Source of the DNA: Chryseobacterium sp. G0201
Lineage (GTDB): Bacteria; Bacteroidota; Bacteroidia; Flavobacteriales; Weeksellaceae
Reading direction: 5' to 3'
NCBI RefSeq assembly: GCF_003815655.1
Contig: NZ_CP033917.1
Location: forward strand, 1,302,001-1,366,000
Length of the DNA: 64,000 nt
Position 1 is the first letter of the stretch. Every line of letters starts with the position of its first letter. This document shows positions 8,876 through 19,061 of the stretch, in pieces. Both the position numbers and the translations under genes were made by a program. Under the pieces are notes generated by a model. The model was not told the origin of the DNA and did no database searches. It worked only from the letters and a program-made list of their open reading frames with translations.

Positions 8876-10483
8876 TTAATGGGCAAGATTTGCGAAGAAA
8901 TCGTTTCCCTTATCATCGGTGATGATGAATGCAGGGAAATCTTTCACCTCAATTTTTCTTACCGCTTCCATCCCTAATTCAGGGAAATCGACCACCTCAA
9001 CAGACAAAATATTGTCTTGTGCTAAAATTGCAGCAGGTCCGCCGATCGATCCAATGTAGAATCCACCATATTTGTGACAAGCGTTAGTAACATCCGCTGT
9101 TCTGTTACCTTTTGCCAACATCACCATGCTTCCGCCATGACTTTGGAATTCGTCTACGTAAACATCCATTCTTCCCGCAGTCGTTGGTCCGAAACTTCCT
9201 GAAGCCATTCCTTCAGGAGTTTTTGCAGGTCCGGCGTAATAAATTGGATGATTTTTGAAATATTCAGGCATCGGTTTTCCGGCATCCAACAATTCTTTGA
9301 TTTTTGCGTGAGCGATATCTCTTGCAACGATTAATGTTCCGTTTAATTTTAATCTTGTTTTGATTGGATATTTTGAAAGCTCTGCTAAAATTTCCGGCAT
9401 TGGTTTATTCAAATCAATTTCAACCGCTTCTTCCAGATGTGGAGGTGTTGCGGGTAAGAATCTTTTCGGATTTTCCTCCAATTGCTCTAAGAAAATACCT
9501 TCTTTAGTAATTTTTCCTTTGATATTTCTGTCTGCAGAACAAGAAACTCCCATCCCAACCGGGCAAGAAGCCGCATGACGAGGAAGTCTGATAACTCTGA
9601 CATCATGAGTTAAATATTTACCACCAAACTGTGCTCCAATAGCGCTTTCTTGGCAGATTTTCTGAACTTTAGCTTCCCATTCCAGATCTCTGAAAGCCTG
9701 ACCAGCTTCATTTCCTTCTGTCGGAAGATTGTCATAATATTTTGCAGATGCTTTTTTTACGGTTGCTAAATTCGCTTCAGCAGAAGTCCCACCAATAACT
9801 AAAGCTAAATGGTAAGGCGGACAAGCAGCTGTTCCTAAGTCTGAAATTCTCTCTTTTACAAAAGCTTCAAGAGATTTTTCGTTTAGTAAAGATTTCGTTT
9901 TTTGATATAAGAAAGTTTTGTTGGCGGAACCTCCTCCTTTTGTTAAGAATAAAAACTCGTAAGAATCTCCTTTTTTAGCATAAATATCAATCTGTGCCGG
10001 AAGGTTTGAACCAGAATTTTTCTCATCAAACATGTTCAAAGGAACGACCTGAGAATATCTTAAGTTTCTTTTTTGGTATGTATTGTAAATTCCTTTGCTT
10101 AAATATTCACCGTCATCAACCCCTGTATAAACGTTCTCTCCTTTTTTACCCATTACTATTGCCGTTCCTGTATCCTGGCAAGAAGGCAACGCTCCTTCCA
10201 CCGCTACAGCAGCATTCTGTAATAAATTATAAGCAACGAATCTGTCATTGTCTGTAGCTTCAGGATCATCGATAATTCTTTTCAAGCTTTCCAGGTGAGA
10301 AGAACGAAGCATAAAAGAAACATCGGCCATAGCTTCTTCAGCCAATAATTCCAATCCTTTTGGATCAACGGTTAAAATTTCTCTGTCTCCCAGTTTTTCA
10401 ACCTTTACATACTCTGAAGTCAACTTTTTATAAACCGTATCGTCCTTTTGAATCGGGTACGGATCCTGATATCTAAATTCCAT
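8876..10483 (-). CDS. fumA: Fumarate hydratase class I (Fe-S)
   Basis: A homodimeric, oxygen-sensitive [4Fe-4S] fumarase interconverting fumarate and L-malate in the TCA cycle. About 535 residues, the normal length for the single-chain class I enzyme. Visible family motifs are the cluster-ligand region [10 protein letters not shown], the '[19 protein letters not shown]' loop, [10 protein letters not shown] and the C-terminal 'GPTTAGRMD' / 'IGSIGGPAA' region. The open frame extends to a TTG at 10504, but ATG 10483 ([10 protein letters not shown]) fits the family better and has an AAGAAAAAA stretch ahead, so I chose it. The class II enzyme fumC lies 630 bp away on the other strand. The gap holds a 19-bp palindrome at 10556-10574. 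Confidence 0.95.
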   Translation of the reverse strand: MEFRYQDPYPIQKDDTVYKKLTSEYVKVEKLGDREILTVDPKGLELLAEEAMADVSFMLRSSHLESLKRIIDDPEATDNDRFVAYNLLQNAAVAVEGALPSCQDTGTAIVMGKKGENVYTGVDDGEYLSKGIYNTYQKRNLRYSQVVPLNMFDEKNSGSNLPAQIDIYAKKGDSYEFLFLTKGGGSANKTFLYQKTKSLLNEKSLEAFVKERISDLGTAACPPYHLALVIGGTSAEANLATVKKASAKYYDNLPTEGNEAGQAFRDLEWEAKVQKICQESAIGAQFGGKYLTHDVRVIRLPRHAASCPVGMGVSCSADRNIKGKITKEGIFLEQLEENPKRFLPATPPHLEEAVEIDLNKPMPEILAELSKYPIKTRLKLNGTLIVARDIAHAKIKELLDAGKPMPEYFKNHPIYYAGPAKTPEGMASGSFGPTTAGRMDVYVDEFQSHGGSMVMLAKGNRTADVTNACHKYGGFYIGSIGGPAAILAQDNILSVEVVDFPELGMEAVRKIEVKDFPAFIITDDKGNDFFANLAH

Positions 10484-10555
10484 TTCAATTTTTTCTTGAT
10501 GCAAAAATACGCGTTACACAAAAAAGCATGAGTAAAATCAGTGACTTGAATTGAT

Positions 10556-10574
10556 ATTTATAATGATTATAAAT
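10556..10574. promoter_or_regulatory. 19-bp AT-rich palindrome between divergent genes (candidate operator)
   Basis: ATTTATAAT-G-ATTATAAAT, a perfect inverted repeat with a single central base. It is 72 bp upstream of the fumA start codon and 86 bp upstream of the divergent gene at 10660, the right place for a dimeric regulator to act on either. There is no T-tract and the composition is purely AT-rich, so chance is not excluded. Confidence 0.4.
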
Positions 10575-10659
10575 TGCGGGATTCTGAGTTTATGATTAAT
10601 TTTATAGAAACATATTTTTAGCCATAAAAGTTTCTAAAAGCAATAATTATTTAAGATCA

Positions 10660-11112
10660 ATGAAAAATATTTTAATCATACTTTTCTTTCTTGCTATTTG
10701 CAATAATAGTTTTGCTCAGAAAAAACTAGATAACATTTCCAAACTTTCAGGAACTTGGGTAGGAAAAATTGGAGAAGATCCAATTAAATTTCAAGTGGTG
10801 AAAAACAGCCAAAATTCTTTTACATTTTCATTTATTAATTTTCAAAATGTAAAGTTTATTGTACAAAAATATGATATATCAACAAACGAAAAAAATGAAT
10901 TCATTATCAATATAAAAGAAGCTAAAGTTTCTTCATTACGCTTTAAAAAATGCATCTTTTCCAAAGGAACTATAACAATTTCCGATTTGCCAGAAAACAA
11001 TATCAAATTAAACTTAAAATCAGTTGGCCCAACATGTTGGATAATGGATGATGTGACAGTGAATATGGAGGACATAAAGGATATTATACTAACAAAAGAA
11101 AAAATCAAATAA
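10660..11112 (+). CDS. Small secreted protein of unknown function
   Basis: A 150-residue protein with a clear signal peptide ([20 protein letters not shown], cut after residue 20). The mature part opens with '[19 protein letters not shown]', the kind of start seen in small lipocalin-like beta-barrels, then alternating hydrophobic strands and two Cys (in KKCIF and GPTCW). No family was recognised. It ends 5 bp before the fumC start codon and is probably cotranscribed with it, although a role in fumarate metabolism is not implied. Confidence 0.7.
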   Translation: MKNILIILFFLAICNNSFAQKKLDNISKLSGTWVGKIGEDPIKFQVVKNSQNSFTFSFINFQNVKFIVQKYDISTNEKNEFIINIKEAKVSSLRFKKCIFSKGTITISDLPENNIKLNLKSVGPTCWIMDDVTVNMEDIKDIILTKEKIK

Positions 11113-11117
11113 ATAAT

Positions 11118-12512
11118 ATGAATTACAGAATAGAAAAAGACACCATGGGTGAAGTGCAAGTGCCTGCTGATAAATTTTGGGGAGCACAGACGGAACGTTC
11201 CAGAAACAATTTTAAGATTGGTCCTGAAGGTTCAATGCCCCACGAAATTATTGAAGCTTTTGCTTATTTAAAAAAAGCGACGGCTTTCACCAACACCGAT
11301 TTGGGAGTTCTTCCTGCAGAAAAAAGAGATATGATCGCTAAAGTTTGCGAAGAAATCTTAGAAGGAAAATTAAACGATCAATTTCCTTTGGTCATCTGGC
11401 AAACAGGTTCTGGAACGCAATCTAACATGAATGTGAATGAAGTTATTTCTAACAGAGCGCACGTCAACAACGGAGGAAATTTAGGTGACAAATCTGAAGT
11501 TCATGCTAATGATGACGTGAATAAATCACAATCATCCAACGATACTTATCCAACCGCAATGCACATCGCAGCGTACAAAAAAGTAGTGGAAACAACGATT
11601 CCTGCTGTTGAAAAGTTAAGAGATACTTTAAAAGAAAAATCAGAAGCATTTAAAGATATTGTAAAGATCGGAAGAACGCATTTAATGGATGCTACTCCAC
11701 TGACTTTAGGACAGGAGTTTTCAGGATATGTTGCTCAGTTAAATTATGGTTTAAAAGCTTTAAAAAACACGTTACCTCACCTTTCTGAGCTTGCTTTGGG
11801 AGGAACGGCGGTTGGAACTGGTTTAAATACACCTCAAGGTTATGATGTAAAAGTAGCTGAATATATTGCAAAATTCACCAATCTTCCATTCGTAACCGCT
11901 GAAAATAAATTTGAAGCTTTGGCGGCTCACGATGCTATTGTTGAATCTCACGGAGCTTTAAAGCAATTGGCCGTTTCTTTATTTAAAATTGCTCAGGATA
12001 TCAGATTAATGGCTTCTGGCCCTCGTTCAGGAATCGGTGAAATTCATATTCCGGAAAACGAGCCGGGTTCATCCATTATGCCCGGAAAAGTAAATCCAAC
12101 CCAAAATGAAGCGTTAACAATGGTTTGCGCTCAGGTTTTAGGAAATGATACGACAATTTCATTCGCTGGAACTCAAGGGAATTATGAGTTGAATGTTTTC
12201 AAACCGGTGATGGCTTATAATTTCTTGCAATCTGCACAGTTAATTGCCGATGCTTGTATTTCATTTAATGATCATTGCGCTGTTGGAATTGAACCTAACA
12301 ATGAAAGAATCAAAGAATTGGTTGATAAATCTTTGATGTTGGTAACTGCTTTGAATACACACATTGGTTATGAAAATGCAGCAAAAATAGCAAAAACAGC
12401 TCACAAAAACGGAACAACGTTGAAAGAAGAAGCAGTAAATCTTGGACTTTTAACTCCTGAACAATTTGACGAGTGGGTGAAGCCGGAAGATATGGTAGGA
12501 AGTTTAAAATAG
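11118..12512 (+). CDS. fumC: Fumarate hydratase class II
   Basis: A tetrameric, iron-independent and oxygen-stable fumarase of the aspartase/fumarase superfamily, 464 residues (family norm about 460-467). Signature [16 protein letters not shown] carries the catalytic Ser loop. Other motifs are '[16 protein letters not shown]', [14 protein letters not shown] and '[20 protein letters not shown]' with its catalytic His. It works in the TCA cycle and would back up the Fe-S enzyme FumA when iron is short or oxidants are present. Start ATG 11118, just after the small secreted protein's stop codon. A bidirectional terminator follows. Confidence 0.97.
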   Translation: MNYRIEKDTMGEVQVPADKFWGAQTERSRNNFKIGPEGSMPHEIIEAFAYLKKATAFTNTDLGVLPAEKRDMIAKVCEEILEGKLNDQFPLVIWQTGSGTQSNMNVNEVISNRAHVNNGGNLGDKSEVHANDDVNKSQSSNDTYPTAMHIAAYKKVVETTIPAVEKLRDTLKEKSEAFKDIVKIGRTHLMDATPLTLGQEFSGYVAQLNYGLKALKNTLPHLSELALGGTAVGTGLNTPQGYDVKVAEYIAKFTNLPFVTAENKFEALAAHDAIVESHGALKQLAVSLFKIAQDIRLMASGPRSGIGEIHIPENEPGSSIMPGKVNPTQNEALTMVCAQVLGNDTTISFAGTQGNYELNVFKPVMAYNFLQSAQLIADACISFNDHCAVGIEPNNERIKELVDKSLMLVTALNTHIGYENAAKIAKTAHKNGTTLKEEAVNLGLLTPEQFDEWVKPEDMVGSLK

Positions 12513-12540
12513 AAAACTAGATTTAATTATTATATTGTAA

Positions 12541-12572
12541 AAACGCTGAGAAATTTTTCCCAGCGTTTTTTT
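12541..12572. terminator. Bidirectional terminator between fumC and the barrel gene
   Basis: AAACGCTG/CAGCGTTT stem with a 12-nt loop and TTTTTTT on the plus strand and an A-rich left flank. It separates two convergent genes (stops at 12512 and 12596). Confidence 0.85.
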
Positions 12573-12595
12573 ATATATGAATGGTTATGTGTCTT

Positions 12596-13636
12596 TTACC
12601 ACCAAAGTGCTATCCCAAAAATTAAAGCTTTATCGTTCTCAAAATTTCCGTTTTTAAAGAAATTTCCGAAATCTTTTTTCACAAAAATGCTGAATTCATT
12701 GTAAGAAACCGTGAACTGCCCTCCATAGATAAAAGGACTCACCTGATAATTACTTCTATCTCTGTCACTGATTCCATCTCCTTTGACAATATTATTGGTA
12801 GCCATTTTTACTCCACCATAAACATTCGCTCCCACTTTGAAACCTTTATTATAATCTCTATACTCAACATCCATCCCGGCGTTTTTGATCTTCGAAAAAT
12901 TATACTGAATTCCGAGCGGAACCATAATGTATCCCGTTCTAAGCTTACTTTTACTCAATCCATTTTCATAATGAACCAGGACAGGATTGGCATTAAGATC
13001 TTTCATGAAAAACATATTGTTGTCAATATTTAAAGTCCTCCAAGAAAAACCAATTCCTGAAATCAATCCCCATGGACTTGTTCTTCCAAATTGATAATTA
13101 AGTTTAAAACCAAATTCAAAATTTCCGGCGTATCCTAAGTTTTTATCTAAATCGTTATCAGCTTTATTATTCGTAAGATTCATGATTCCGTAAGAAAAAT
13201 ATCCTGAAAGGCTTTTCGTTGGTCTGAATTTTTTCATCAATTGTGCTTTTAACTCTTCATTAGATGCAATATCAGAGTTAAGAAGGGAATATCTTACCTG
13301 CTTTTGAATGACATTGTCAAGATCAAAACCCAATTCTTCAATTCTCGTATCAATTTTTTCGGAAAAACGATCAGCAATGAGTGATTTTTGTTTATCAAAC
13401 TCAGTTTTGTCAAGGTTTTTTGACTGAAGAGTAACTAATTCTGCTTCCATCAGCTTTTTCTCTTCCTGAATGATAGCATCTATTTTTTTGGCATATTCAT
13501 CTACTTTCTCCTTTACAATTGGGCTTACCTCGGTATCATTTTTTGACTGAAGATTTACTGATAATGATTTTCTCTGTGAATACGCTGATGTGGATAATGC
13601 ACATAGGAATCCCATCATGATAATTTTCTTGATCAT
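12596..13636 (-). CDS. Outer-membrane beta-barrel protein with N-terminal coiled coil
   Basis: A 346-residue exported protein with a signal peptide ending TSAYSQ. Residues 35-135 are heptad-like and rich in Lys/Glu (VKEKVDEYAKKIDAIIQEEK...), a likely periplasmic coiled coil. Residues 140-346 alternate polar and aromatic residues like a small beta-barrel, ending in the aromatic IALWW expected for Bam recognition. It is the last gene behind the ECF sigma factor (14263) and a putative anti-sigma protein (13668), 31 bp downstream of the latter, so it is probably part of the same stress-response unit. No specific family recognised. Confidence 0.72.
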   Translation of the reverse strand: MIKKIIMMGFLCALSTSAYSQRKSLSVNLQSKNDTEVSPIVKEKVDEYAKKIDAIIQEEKKLMEAELVTLQSKNLDKTEFDKQKSLIADRFSEKIDTRIEELGFDLDNVIQKQVRYSLLNSDIASNEELKAQLMKKFRPTKSLSGYFSYGIMNLTNNKADNDLDKNLGYAGNFEFGFKLNYQFGRTSPWGLISGIGFSWRTLNIDNNMFFMKDLNANPVLVHYENGLSKSKLRTGYIMVPLGIQYNFSKIKNAGMDVEYRDYNKGFKVGANVYGGVKMATNNIVKGDGISDRDRSNYQVSPFIYGGQFTVSYNEFSIFVKKDFGNFFKNGNFENDKALIFGIALWW

Positions 13637-13667
13637 ATTATTAATTTTTTATTGTTAAAATGAGTTT

Positions 13668-14282
13668 TTATTTTGCGTTCAGATCAACGCTTGCGACGTT
13701 GCTTTCTTTAGTTTTTTCAATAACATCTTTATGTTCAACAGAAAAAAGTAATGTGGAAGGATCTACATATTTTTTTCTTTTCGCAGGAATCTTTGCAGAA
13801 TCTGCCTGAGCCATAATTTGTTCAGTTTTAATTTTAGGAAGCTGGGGAAAAACCATTTGTAGCCCTTCTTTTTGCTGAAGTATTTGTTTCTGTTCTGCTA
13901 AAACTTTTGAAGGTTGAACTTCATCGGTAATTTTAGTTGAAACATCCTTATTTTTGGGAGTTGTATTTTTATCTGCATAAACCGGCTCTGTATTTTCATG
14001 TACTTCTTCAGAAGATTTCTCATGAGCAGGATCATTTTTTATCTCAGCAATTTCTGTATGTTGAGTTTTTCCTTTATCTGAAGGATTTGAAAAAAGAACG
14101 AATCCCAAACCAAAAGCAAGAACGATACATGCAGCAGCCCAAACCCAGCTCATATAAGATGTAGATTTTTTCTGCTCTTTCTGTAATTCAATTTCAGACC
14201 AAAGATCTCTTGAAGGAGCGATTTCTCTTTCTTCTATCTGTTTTTTTATCTGATGTTCTAAATTATCCTTTTGCGTGTTCAT
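13668..14282 (-). CDS. Putative anti-sigma factor (single-pass membrane protein)
   Basis: A 204-residue protein. Residues 1-40 are cytosolic and charged (DNLEHQIKKQIEEREIAPSRDLWSEI would match the short N-terminal segment that contacts sigma factors). One membrane helix is at about 45-65 (WVWAAACIVLAFGLGFVLF). The remainder is a low-complexity, Lys/Glu/Thr-rich periplasmic part. Its start overlaps the end of the ECF sigma gene by 20 bp, the usual arrangement of sigma/anti-sigma pairs. There is no zinc-binding HxxxCxxC motif, so it is not the ZAS type. The call rests on topology and context. Confidence 0.6.
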   Translation of the reverse strand: MNTQKDNLEHQIKKQIEEREIAPSRDLWSEIELQKEQKKSTSYMSWVWAAACIVLAFGLGFVLFSNPSDKGKTQHTEIAEIKNDPAHEKSSEEVHENTEPVYADKNTTPKNKDVSTKITDEVQPSKVLAEQKQILQQKEGLQMVFPQLPKIKTEQIMAQADSAKIPAKRKKYVDPSTLLFSVEHKDVIEKTKESNVASVDLNAK

Positions 14283-14829
14283 TTTTCATTGTTTTTTGTT
14301 GTTGAAGATAAAGTACTCTTAACTTCTCTTTAGCTCGAAACAGTTGCGTCTTGCTTACCGCCAGCGAAATCTGTAATGTATCAGAAATTTCCTGATGCGA
14401 GTAGCCTTCCAGAACGTACAAGTTGAAAACCATTCTGTAAGCATCCGGAAGCTGATTCAACAGTTCCTGAGCATCAAAATCAACGGAAATTTCATCGTCC
14501 TGAGCTTCTACCAAAAAAGAAGGGTTGATATCGTCTATGTAAAAAACCGTTTTGTGGCTTTTTATAAAATTAAGACATTCATTCACCACAATTCTTTTTG
14601 CCCATCCTTCGAGATTACCATCACCACGAAAACCTTCAATATGTTTAAAAATTTTACAGAAAGCTTTGATGATACAGTCTTCCGCCTGATACAGGTCTGT
14701 GATGTAGCTTTTGCCCACGCTCAGGAATTTATTAACGTTCTGCTCATAGAAAACCTTCTGAGCAGCCGGATCTTGTTTCTTAAGACGGCTCAGCAAATCT
14801 TCTTTCTTATTTCCGAACAAAATTTTCAT
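14263..14829 (-). CDS. RNA polymerase ECF sigma factor
   Basis: A 188-residue group IV sigma factor. Region 2 runs through residues 20-90, with 'DLYQAEDCIIKAFCKIFKHI' and 'GNLEGWAKRIVVNECLNFIK' for -10 recognition. Region 4 is around 125-175 (LPDAYRMVFNLYVLEGYSHQEIADTL-like: here 'YSHQEISDTLQISLAVSKTQ'). It would direct polymerase to stress or envelope genes. It heads a three-gene unit with a membrane protein (likely anti-sigma) and an outer-membrane barrel. Confidence 0.9.
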   Translation of the reverse strand: MKILFGNKKEDLLSRLKKQDPAAQKVFYEQNVNKFLSVGKSYITDLYQAEDCIIKAFCKIFKHIEGFRGDGNLEGWAKRIVVNECLNFIKSHKTVFYIDDINPSFLVEAQDDEISVDFDAQELLNQLPDAYRMVFNLYVLEGYSHQEISDTLQISLAVSKTQLFRAKEKLRVLYLQQQKTMKNEHAKG

Positions 14830-15002
14830 TCTTAAAACTGTTTCTATTGTAAAGACAACGAAAACCTCAAAAGGTTACACAAAAATATATTTTTATTAAA
14901 AAAGATTTTGAATTAATATTTCTCCCATTCAATAAGCAAATGCAAAAATCTATAAATAAAATGATTGTAAAAAATAAATTAAACAATCAAAACTTAAAGG
15001 TT

Positions 15003-15040
15003 TCAAAAACAAAAAGGTCAGAAAAATGTTCTGACCTTTT
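15003..15040 (-). terminator. Terminator after the ABC transporter operon
   Basis: AAAAGGTCAGAA/TTCTGACCTTTT perfect 12-bp stem with a 5-nt loop, followed on the minus strand by TTTTTGTTTTTG. It ends the 17285-15095 operon. Confidence 0.85.
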
Positions 15041-15094
15041 ATATCTATTTACTCTGTTTCAGCTTATTTTTTCGTAAAAGAGTAAAATTTTGAA

Positions 15095-15817
15095 TTAAAT
15101 TGCCTCAGTCGGAGTTGAAACCTGATCCGCAAAATACTGTTCCAATTCTTTCAAAGTCTCAGGATTGGTCTGAATATCTTTCACCATTTGCCCTTTATTT
15201 ACTACCACAATTCTATTGCAAACTTCTGTCGTATGCGAAAGATCGTGACTAGAAATAAGGAACGTCACTCCATCCTGCTTCGACAATTCTTTAATTAAAT
15301 TCTTCAGTTTAATCTGTGTAGAAGGATCTAAATTGGCAAAAGGCTCATCCAAAATAATAATTTCAGGATTTCCGATAATTGCGCCTACAATTCCTACTTT
15401 CTTCTGATTTCCTTTCGAAAGATCACGAACGTATTTTCCGGAATTTAGAATCTCTCCATTAAATAAATCATGAAACTGTTTCAAAAACTCATCCACAGAA
15501 GCTTTATTCTGTCCTCTCAATTCACCGATAAAATAAAAATATTCCTCCGGTGTCAGATACCCAATTAAAAAAGTATCGTCCACGAAAGCTGAAACTTTGC
15601 TTTTCCATGCTTCGGATTCGCTTACTTTAATTTCGTCAATGCTTACAGAGCCTGTTGTAGCCTGAATCAGATCTAGCATTAAGCTGAAAAGCGTAGTTTT
15701 TCCGGCTCCGTTATTTCCGACGAGACCGAACGTTTCGCCGTTAGGAATTTCAATATTTTCAATATTCAGAACAGTCGCAGTTCCGTATGTTTTAGATAAA
15801 TTATTTATAGTAATCAT
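15095..15817 (-). CDS. ABC transporter ATP-binding protein
   Basis: A 240-residue ATPase subunit. Walker A GNNGAGKTT sits near residues 37-45, the Q-loop region near 80, the ABC signature LSKGNQKK around 135, Walker B IIILDEPFANLDP around 155 and the switch His in ISSHDLSH. The signature and layout resemble the ABC-2/YhaQ-type exporter ATPases. It follows the membrane subunit by a single base (15817/15819), so the two are translationally coupled and probably form one transporter. The substrate is unknown. Confidence 0.92.
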   Translation of the reverse strand: MITINNLSKTYGTATVLNIENIEIPNGETFGLVGNNGAGKTTLFSLMLDLIQATTGSVSIDEIKVSESEAWKSKVSAFVDDTFLIGYLTPEEYFYFIGELRGQNKASVDEFLKQFHDLFNGEILNSGKYVRDLSKGNQKKVGIVGAIIGNPEIIILDEPFANLDPSTQIKLKNLIKELSKQDGVTFLISSHDLSHTTEVCNRIVVVNKGQMVKDIQTNPETLKELEQYFADQVSTPTEAI

Positions 15818-15818
15818 A

Positions 15819-17285
15819 TTAACCTTTGTTTTTGAATGCGTCTAACGTACTGTATTTCTCTTTTTTATAGTGTCTTACGATGGTATCGAATATTTTTTCT
15901 CTCAATAAAAATCCAATTAATCCTAAAATAGCTATACTTACCACACCGACAGTCATTCCGAAGAAATATTTTGAAGCTCCGAATACAGCCATCGGTAAAA
16001 GCATTTTTGGAATTAATAACAACAAAGCTTTCATATTGAAACTGTTTTTCTGGCCAATCCTTTTTTCTCTGGAATTCAGGTCTATCTGAGTTTTATTAAA
16101 AGCTCCTGACCACAGCGTAAATTGTGAATTAACTCCAATATTATAGAGTCCAGCTGCGAAGAAAGTAATGTAGATCTCCCAACCCCAATAGGCATAAAAT
16201 ATAGCAATGATAATTGAAGCTCCTGTTACAATATTCATTAACCACCATTTTGCTTTTAAATATTCTTTGTAAGGAACATTTAGAGTCATCATTAAAGGAT
16301 AATAAGAGCTGTCGAAAGCCGGAACCCTTTGCCCAAACAAAAATTGGAAACCTCCCGTCACAAAAAGTCCCATAAGCATCATCATATAAGGTGTTTTGTA
16401 GACCGGAGAAGAGAACATCAATAATCCGTAAAATATAAACAGAAAGCTTCCCAAAATAATTCCTTTGGCCACTTTATTTCGTCTTAACAGCTTGATATCG
16501 TTATTAATAAACGTTCCGAGTACACCATATTTATTTAAAAAGGCAATATTTTCTGTTCTTCCGATCTCTTTTTTCGCTTCTAATCCTTGATCCAAGTAAA
16601 ATTCCTGAAAAACATGTTTAAAACAAATCCACCAAAGTCCTGAAAACAAAACAATCGGTATTAAAATTAAATAAGGTTTCGTATAAAAACCATAGAAAAA
16701 GGCTTCAGAGTAAGATAGAAGCGGAATGATATTATAATACGTCAAAAGCCCCAATCCTATGAATATAGAACCGACAACAATTGCTACCGTTTCTTTATTA
16801 TTAAAAAGGATATTGATAAAATTATTAAGATAGAAAAGTAGAGAAACTCCTATAAACCAGCTCAAAACTTGTAAAAATCCGTATCCGTTGAATAGCGCGA
16901 TGATAGAAAACGTAATGAAAAACAAAGAATTAAGCCAACTAAAAGCTGATAAAAATGTTTTGATCAACATGTAATTGACCAATGTTTTCTTAGAAATATT
17001 CAGCGTAAGAAATGGTTTTATGTTTTGGGTAGACATTTCCTGCCACATATATTTGACAATCAAATCAACCGCCCAAAAAATAATCATGAATTTTGAAACT
17101 ACTTTTATAGGACCAGCATTCATTTTGTTTTGAATCAGATAAAAAACAGCAAAAGCCCCTCCTACCAAACATGCCATAAAATAAAGAATCCCTATAAATC
17201 GGAAAATTTTCATGGCCAAATTTACCCCAACAGAAGTACCACGAAAAAAACTTTTTATTTCTAACCTTAGGAACTTTACAAACAT
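15819..17285 (-). CDS. DUF5687-type ABC-2 membrane subunit
   Basis: A 488-residue polytopic membrane protein with about ten to twelve hydrophobic helices. The opening 'MFVKFLRLEIKSFFRGTSVG' and overall length match the Bacteroidota DUF5687 family, which accompanies ABC ATPases. It would form the permease for the ATPase encoded directly downstream. No substrate can be deduced. Followed upstream by recN but separated by 50 bp. Confidence 0.82.
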   Translation of the reverse strand: MFVKFLRLEIKSFFRGTSVGVNLAMKIFRFIGILYFMACLVGGAFAVFYLIQNKMNAGPIKVVSKFMIIFWAVDLIVKYMWQEMSTQNIKPFLTLNISKKTLVNYMLIKTFLSAFSWLNSLFFITFSIIALFNGYGFLQVLSWFIGVSLLFYLNNFINILFNNKETVAIVVGSIFIGLGLLTYYNIIPLLSYSEAFFYGFYTKPYLILIPIVLFSGLWWICFKHVFQEFYLDQGLEAKKEIGRTENIAFLNKYGVLGTFINNDIKLLRRNKVAKGIILGSFLFIFYGLLMFSSPVYKTPYMMMLMGLFVTGGFQFLFGQRVPAFDSSYYPLMMTLNVPYKEYLKAKWWLMNIVTGASIIIAIFYAYWGWEIYITFFAAGLYNIGVNSQFTLWSGAFNKTQIDLNSREKRIGQKNSFNMKALLLLIPKMLLPMAVFGASKYFFGMTVGVVSIAILGLIGFLLREKIFDTIVRHYKKEKYSTLDAFKNKG

Positions 17286-17335
17286 AGCTTACTTTTTTAC
17301 ATTAGTAAGTAGAATGCAAAATATGTTACAGATTT

Positions 17336-18985
17336 TTAGCCAATTAATTCTTTCGCCTGCGCCAAAGCCGCTTCAGTAATTTTACTTCCTGAAAGTAATT
17401 GAGCAATTTCGTTCAATTTTTCATCATCACTCAAAGGAACAATGGTAGATTGAGTTTTGCCGGAAACGTCCTGTTTTACCACTTTGTAATTATTATTTCC
17501 TTTTGCCGCAACCTGTGCCAAGTGAGAAATAACGATCAACTGCATGTCCTGAGACATTTCGCGCATCAGATTTCCGATTTCTTCGGCTACTTTCCCTGAA
17601 ACTCCACTGTCTATCTCGTCTAAAATAAGCGTTGGAAGCTCATCACTTTCAGCAATGATTTTTTTGACAGCCAACATTACTCGAGATCTTTCACCGCCGG
17701 AAATAGCTGTCTGAATAGGTTTTAAAGGAAACCCAGAATTGGCTTGAAACAGCAATTGAATATTCTCTTTCCCAAATTGATTAAATTCTGAAGTATCCTG
17801 AAGTTCAATATCAACTTTAGCTTTTTCAAGACCTAGTTTTTTAAGTAAGCTTTCTGCTTTTTTAATGAAAACAGGAACACTTTTCTTTCTGTTTTTCGAA
17901 AGCTTTTCGGAAAGAGATTGAAGAGATTTTTCTTTTTTAGAAATATTTTCTTCAATTTCTATAATATTTGATTCTAATTCTGATGCACCTTGCTGTTCTC
18001 CAGATAATTGATCTCTGATTTCTTTTAATTCAGAAACATCAGAAACGTTATGCTTAATAAATAAAGCATTGAGCTTATTATTCAGTTCGGAAAGTGAAGC
18101 AAGATTCTCAGGATTAATTTCAATTTTCTCAGACTCGTTTTCGAGTTCGGAAATGATATCTTTTAATTCTACAAAAGATATTTCCAATCTTTGGTCTAGC
18201 TCAGAAAAGCTGTTTGAGACCTCAGAAATTTTAGATAATTTATTTTTTGCTTCATTAAAGAAAGATAAAATCCCGATTTCTTCCTGATGAAATCTAGATA
18301 AAACCTGAGCCAGATTTTCGGAGATCATTCCTGCATTTTCCTGAACAGAAAGCATATTTTTTAATTCTTCATAATCAACATCATCCAGATTCAATTCTTC
18401 CAGTTCATTTAATAAAAACTGTTTGTAATCACTTTCTTTATTACTTTCTGAAAGTTGAGTCTGCAATTTTTTTAGCTGAGTTTTTAAGCTCTGAAATTCT
18501 AAAAATTCATGCTGATATTCTTCAACGATTTTTTTATTTTCGGAAAGTCCGTCAATGATTTTAAATTGATATTCTGATGTAAAAAGATTTGAAGTTTCAA
18601 ATTGTGAATGAATATCGATAAGCTGTGAAGACAATTCTTTTAAAACATCCAACGTTACCGGAACATCATTAATAAACGCTCTAGATTTGCCTGCAGGAGA
18701 AATTTCTCTGCGGATAATGGTTTGATGCTCATAATCGAGATCATTTTCTATAAAGAATTTTTTGAACTGATTATTTAGGTTAAATTCAGTTTCAACAATG
18801 CTTTTTTCGGCTGCATTTGAAATAGATTTCACATCTGCCCTTTCTCCTAAAATAAGTCTAAGGGCACCTAAAATAATAGATTTACCCGCACCGGTTTCAC
18901 CGGTTATTACTTGTAAACCATTGTGTAATGATACATCTAACGTATCAATAAGGGCAAAATTTTTAATGTAAATTCTCGAAAGCAT
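17336..18985 (-). CDS. recN: DNA repair protein RecN
   Basis: A 549-residue SMC-like ATPase that helps hold and process broken DNA ends during recombinational repair. Walker A GETGAGKS (near residue 30) and the opening 'MLSRIYIKNFALIDTLDV' are diagnostic. Two long coiled-coil segments (about 150-370, rich in Glu/Lys/Leu) flank the hinge. The C-terminal half has the signature AISGGERSRVMLA and Walker B LPTLILDEIDSGVSG. Length is normal for the family. It is the last gene of the bamD-rpoZ-coaBC-porD-recN run. Confidence 0.97.
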   Translation of the reverse strand: MLSRIYIKNFALIDTLDVSLHNGLQVITGETGAGKSIILGALRLILGERADVKSISNAAEKSIVETEFNLNNQFKKFFIENDLDYEHQTIIRREISPAGKSRAFINDVPVTLDVLKELSSQLIDIHSQFETSNLFTSEYQFKIIDGLSENKKIVEEYQHEFLEFQSLKTQLKKLQTQLSESNKESDYKQFLLNELEELNLDDVDYEELKNMLSVQENAGMISENLAQVLSRFHQEEIGILSFFNEAKNKLSKISEVSNSFSELDQRLEISFVELKDIISELENESEKIEINPENLASLSELNNKLNALFIKHNVSDVSELKEIRDQLSGEQQGASELESNIIEIEENISKKEKSLQSLSEKLSKNRKKSVPVFIKKAESLLKKLGLEKAKVDIELQDTSEFNQFGKENIQLLFQANSGFPLKPIQTAISGGERSRVMLAVKKIIAESDELPTLILDEIDSGVSGKVAEEIGNLMREMSQDMQLIVISHLAQVAAKGNNNYKVVKQDVSGKTQSTIVPLSDDEKLNEIAQLLSGSKITEAALAQAKELIG

Positions 18986-19061
18986 TGATGTAGCAGTTAC
19001 TTTAGGTAATGCAAATATAGAACTTTAAAATTCAGAATTCAAGACTGAAAAAATCCGAGTT

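Noticed and set aside
8876..10504. fumA beginning at the TTG codon 10504
   Set aside because: The seven extra residues (starting with a TTG) are not family-like; ATG 10483 fits class I fumarases.
12596..13636. Adhesin or secreted enzyme with a T9SS domain
   Set aside because: The C-terminus is a barrel end (IALWW), not a type A sorting domain, and no enzyme motif was found.
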